Shown one piece after another: positions 61,036 to 64,000 of a stretch of DNA of 64,000 nt. Position 1 is the stretch's first letter. Every line of letters starts with the position of its first letter. The notes below the pieces were generated by a model. That model saw only the letters and a list, made by a program, of their open reading frames with translations, did no database searches and was not told the DNA's origin. The position numbers and the translations under genes are program-made. Location of the stretch: the NCBI RefSeq assembly GCF_001641265.1, contig NW_020167533.1, positions 558,001 to 622,000 on the forward strand, read 5' to 3'. This DNA comes from Pseudogymnoascus destructans. Its lineage: Eukaryota > Ascomycota > Leotiomycetes > Thelebolales > Thelebolaceae.

Positions 61036-62144
61036 ACTCCTGCCCTATGGAGCTGCTTGCGGGCCTGGTTAGTAGCCTCTTTCTCTGCTGCTCGCTCTGC
61101 CTTTTTAGCCTGTTGAGCTCGCGCATCCTCTACAGTAAGAGCTCCTCCAATTTGTAGGCGTGCGCGGCTACTATGCCCCCTATTTTTATGCTCATTAACC
61201 TGCTGTTGTAGAATTGAGACGTTAAGCTCTTAAAGTTGTCTGTGCGCTAATACTACTTCTGTGCCAATAACCCAATTGTTATAACGCTGCCGATAGGGGC
61301 TACTAAGTAGGTGCTCTGCTGTATATATTGTGAACTCTGGCGTACGGTGACGAGTCTAATAGTAGTAGCTTGAGGTCAGAAGTAGGAGTGATTTGCGTGT
61401 GAAAAATGAAGTGATCAAGCCACTCCATAGCAAGTTGGTCATTCGTATATCCTGATTCTGATAATAGTACCTGTTCTGTGCTAATAAGACTTGGACGGTA
61501 CCACGAGTCCATGTGGACTTTGCCTACAATAATTAGTATAGGTGGAGTACCTCTTCCGCTTGCAGACACAGCTTCGATTACTGTAATTGAAGCTCGATTC
61601 TCAGGACTTCCTGTATATAGCTCTGTAACTCCGTGCGGAACTATCACTTTTTCGCCTCTTAGAATTCTAACTTGAAAGCCAGTCTCGTCCATATTCCATA
61701 TAGAATCTACTCCTATATTCTGAGTTGTGATAAAAATCGTTATAATTACGAAACCACTTTTGAAGAACGCTCTCATCTTGAGCTTGAACCCGCTGTAGAT
61801 AGACTTCGTTTTTATGATATAAAAATCAGAAAGGTCATTCTTAATGAATCTCGTAAGCCAACTATATGAAGGCAAATACGGCAAACAGCAGCAAATGTCA
61901 TCTGCTTCGTTGCTCCAAGCCCTTGATTATATTGCGTAGTTATCCACTCTTTAAGGGCCTTCGTCTGAGCAATTGTAAGGAGCTTATTATGTCCTCCGCG
62001 GCCAACTCGTGTGCGATTAAGTCGAGTAATTGATGATTGAAGCGTTGATTTTGATACTTTGAAAATCCGGCTTGCGGCAGCAACGAATTCAGATGGGTTT
62101 GCCGCAAGCCATTCACGAGCATCGGATAGAATAGGGTCTTCCAT
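61036..62144 (-). pseudogene. N-terminal and catalytic part of transposon D transposase
   Basis: Minus strand. Start at 62144: MEDPILSDAREWLAANPSEF, a psq-type HTH with ASRIFKVSKSTLQ, then WITTQYNQGLGATKQMTFAA. A frame change leads to YSWLTRFIKNDLSDFYIIKT, IWNMDETGFQV (first Asp), SESGYTNDQLAMEWLDHFIF and LKLLLLDS (second Asp). Immediately after that the sequence jumps to a post-catalytic tail (RHRTPEFTIY, YRQRYNNWV), so the third Asp is deleted. A charged tail (AQQAKKAERAAEKEATNQAR) runs into the gypsy B insertion. Confidence 0.8.
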
Positions 62145-62312
62145 TTCAATTACATAGTTGTAGTATACAAATTATAAGCTATAGATATGTTGAGGCTATG
62201 GATGGGGATACGATACGAAGTGGCGGTGAGCATCAACGGTGAACGCCGTTTGCTTCCGCGAACGCTCTTTGCTTACCCCGACCCTATGCAATAGGGTCGG
62301 TTCCGACGATTA

Positions 62313-62697
62313 CGTTGGTTCATCTTGTTGGTTCAACACAATCTCTCGCGTTCCATGTTGCTTCATGCTGCATATGCTCAAGCACAATCAAACTCTTTCC
62401 ATCACTCGTACATATTTCTTCTTCCCCTCTTTCTCTGACTGTTCATCGCATGTGGACCCTGGTATTCGCTGTATGAAAACTGCTTGAAGGAACCTGCATA
62501 AAGTCTCTGCGAACTGAGGCACCTGTTGAGCTATCCCAGTGACATTTGTCCTGTCACGGATCCTGCGCACAAAGTGTCATCTCGCAGCGTCCGTCCACGC
62601 TTTACCCCGCAGGCCATGAGCTGAACATTAATTATATTTTCTTATATTACCGCCCTAGACGCGCAGGAAAAGGACTGATTGGATTTCAATCGCTGCG
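62313..62697. other. Spacer between transposon D and the AdaA-like gene
   Basis: Probable promoter region of the AdaA-like gene; an AT-rich TTATATTTTCTTATATT lies at about 62632-62648, 50 bp before the ATG. No gene. Confidence 0.5.
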
Positions 62698-63690
62698 ATG
62701 GCCTCTTATCTGACGGAGTCGTCTCGTTGGGCTGCTCTGGAAGCACATGATCCCCTGGCCGACGGCAACTTTGTGTATTGCGTCAAGACGACGGGCATAT
62801 ATTGTCGCCCGACATGTGGTGCTCGACTCGCGCGCCGAGCAAACGTGGTCTTCCAAGACAACGCCTCTGCTGCACAAGAGGCCGGGTTTCGGGCCTGCAA
62901 GCGGTGCAAACCGGATCTTGACAAGCACGACCCACAAGCTACACTCGTGGCCAGAGCGCGGCACACCATCGAGAGGATCCAGGCTGAGAAGGGCTCCATC
63001 CCGTCGCTTGCAAACCTGGCTGAAGAAGCCGGGTTGACGAAGAGCCACTTCCATCGGGTTTTCAAGAAGATTACAGGTGTCACCCCACGAGTTTACGCCG
63101 AGGGCTTGGCGAAGGATGGCAATGCTGAATTGAAGTCGCCACAGTCGATTGCTTCAGAAACACCATCCCTTGGGTATCTGGCGAGTAAAACCGCCAGTGA
63201 AGGCCCTGCGACACCCGTGCTACACCAGCTCCCATCAGTCCCGGAAGGCCCAGCTTCCAAGAACTCGGCGTTCAGCCACATGACGCCTATTAGGCCTCAA
63301 TCTAGAGCCATGGGTATGAATGAGACCGATTTGATCGATGACCTCTACTCCATGGCCTCCGGATTGCCCAGCAGAGTGGCAGTACCAAAGCCAAGCCCGA
63401 AGGAGATATTCTACACCATCCAACCATGGAAATCGAGCTTCGTCCTGATAGCCACGAGCCCTAATGGGATGTGTTTAATGGAAATTGAGGACTCGAGCGA
63501 CGCTCTTTTGCACATTTTATCTACGCGCTTTCCAGACGCCCACTTGGCACTGTCGTCGTGGTCTCCCTCGAAGTCATCTGCGGGCCTCAAGGGCCATCAG
63601 AACTCGCAGGAAGCCATCTTTGAGAATATTATGAACGCTTTGGTTAATCCTACTGGGAAAATTTTAGATATTCCTTTTGATTTGCATTGA
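62698..63690 (+). CDS. AdaA-like DNA-alkylation response protein lacking the methyltransferase domain
   Basis: A 330-aa intronless ORF. Residues 9-75 form an Ada zinc-binding domain with the four expected cysteines Cys36, Cys40, Cys67 and Cys70 (GIYCRPTC ... CKRCKP); in bacterial Ada the first of these accepts methyl from phosphotriesters. An AraC-type helix-turn-helix follows (about 85-135, IPSLANLAEEAGLTKSHFHR and FKKITGVTPRVYAEG). After a Pro/Ser linker, residues 230-330 resemble the N-terminal half of an O6-methylguanine-DNA methyltransferase module (IFYTIQPWKSSFVLIATSPN, NPTGKILDIPFDLH). The protein stops there, and the usual C-terminal module with PCHR is absent; the next 300 bp show no trace in the frames checked. 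It may be truncated or a regulator-only variant. It borders transposon D. Confidence 0.82.
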   Translation: MASYLTESSRWAALEAHDPLADGNFVYCVKTTGIYCRPTCGARLARRANVVFQDNASAAQEAGFRACKRCKPDLDKHDPQATLVARARHTIERIQAEKGSIPSLANLAEEAGLTKSHFHRVFKKITGVTPRVYAEGLAKDGNAELKSPQSIASETPSLGYLASKTASEGPATPVLHQLPSVPEGPASKNSAFSHMTPIRPQSRAMGMNETDLIDDLYSMASGLPSRVAVPKPSPKEIFYTIQPWKSSFVLIATSPNGMCLMEIEDSSDALLHILSTRFPDAHLALSSWSPSKSSAGLKGHQNSQEAIFENIMNALVNPTGKILDIPFDLH

Positions 63691-64000
63691 AAATTTCCCT
63701 CGGCATCTGGAATGTCGGACGCGAAAGGGGAAGGCTCTTATGAGAGAGGTCTAATATGGGAACGGTTATTTTGGCAGTTGAGCAGTTGCAGTTAGAAACT
63801 GCCACTGGTGGCTCAAGATGTGATATGGGCATGATAAATGTCGGTCGGTGGTGCAGCAGTTTATTCCTAGAGTAGTAGAGCTGGGCTCTATAGCAAACCA
63901 AACGCGAGACCCCATGATGTTGGAGTCGACAACGATCCCCCGTGTGAGTCGAGGAGTGTTGAAGGTCTCTCTGAAGTGGCGAATAATTGATTCTACACCC
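63691..64000. other. Downstream region to window end
   Basis: No gene recognised in 310 bp. A short minus-strand ORF at 63650-63901 has no recognisable features. Confidence 0.5.

Larger units (their letters stand above)
53399..62310 (-). mobile_element. pogo-like transposon D, split by gypsy element B
   Basis: TA duplications at 53397-53398 and 62311-62312. The TIRs (53399-53431 and 62278-62310) match perfectly over 33 bp. They begin ATCGTCGG and contain a perfect hairpin (CCGACCCTAT-TGC-ATAGGGTCGG). Its transposase is divided by gypsy element B at 53938-61030 and is also internally deleted. It starts with the same ATCGTyGG plus hairpin as element E and the 19788 remnant. Confidence 0.93.

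Noticed and set aside
1..64000. tRNA, rRNA or other structured RNA genes
   Set aside because: I saw no tRNA A/B-box pair or rRNA-like sequence on either strand by eye. A tRNAscan or Rfam search was not possible.
1..64000. Strong repeat-induced point mutation across the window
   Set aside because: The two A copies are nearly identical and GC content is not depleted. The few C-to-T type lesions (CGA to TGA, CAA to TAA) are in older elements and occur in mixed contexts, so only mild deamination can be claimed.

Overview
The window reads as a transposon-riddled segment of a filamentous ascomycete (Pezizomycotina) chromosome. Host genes carry short GT-AG introns (about 45-100 bp) and encode typical fungal single-copy proteins. 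I assembled exon structures by eye by requiring frame continuity; no alignment or database search was run, so family names rest on recognised motifs.

Layout. 1-12772 is a transposon pile-up: a gypsy integrase/chromodomain fragment (1-1375), a full chromovirus-type LTR retrotransposon (family A, copy 1, 1376-8051), and a decayed transposase-like gene (8052-12018) cut by a solo A-LTR and by a pogo/Fot1-like transposon (9353-11212). A small decayed convergent gene follows (12204-12772). 12942-32441 is a gene block: IRC6/p34-like, PHS1-type 3-hydroxyacyl-CoA dehydratase, a 919-aa membrane protein of unknown role, a TDP2-like endonuclease/phosphatase pseudogene truncated by a pogo remnant, a phosducin-like protein, the G-protein beta subunit, an N6-mAMP/adenosine deaminase-like enzyme, RanBP1 and a TAF14-type YEATS protein. 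33255-44993 is one DNA transposon (F) gutted by four insertions: a 976-bp relative, a solo LTR, the near-pristine A copy 2, and an intact-looking pogo element (E). 45009-52306 holds a frameshifted DUF4604-like gene, a small gene with an in-frame UGA, a GT15 mannosyltransferase and an NHA1-type Na+/H+ antiporter. 53399-62310 is a three-level nest: pogo-like element D contains gypsy element B, which contains three solo LTRs. 62698-63690 is an AdaA-like gene lacking the usual methyltransferase domain.

The host genes are mostly independent housekeeping functions. The one suggestive pairing is the phosducin-like protein beside the G-beta subunit, because phosducin-like proteins are G-beta-gamma chaperones/regulators.

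The most unusual signals are: short introns ending in 2-3 copies of an 11-bp-periodic AATRYATT motif on both strands of the transposase-like locus; an in-frame UGA-CUA (a known readthrough context) in a small gene; a predicted self-priming site in retrotransposon A; and a catalytic Asp-to-Asn change separating the two A copies.
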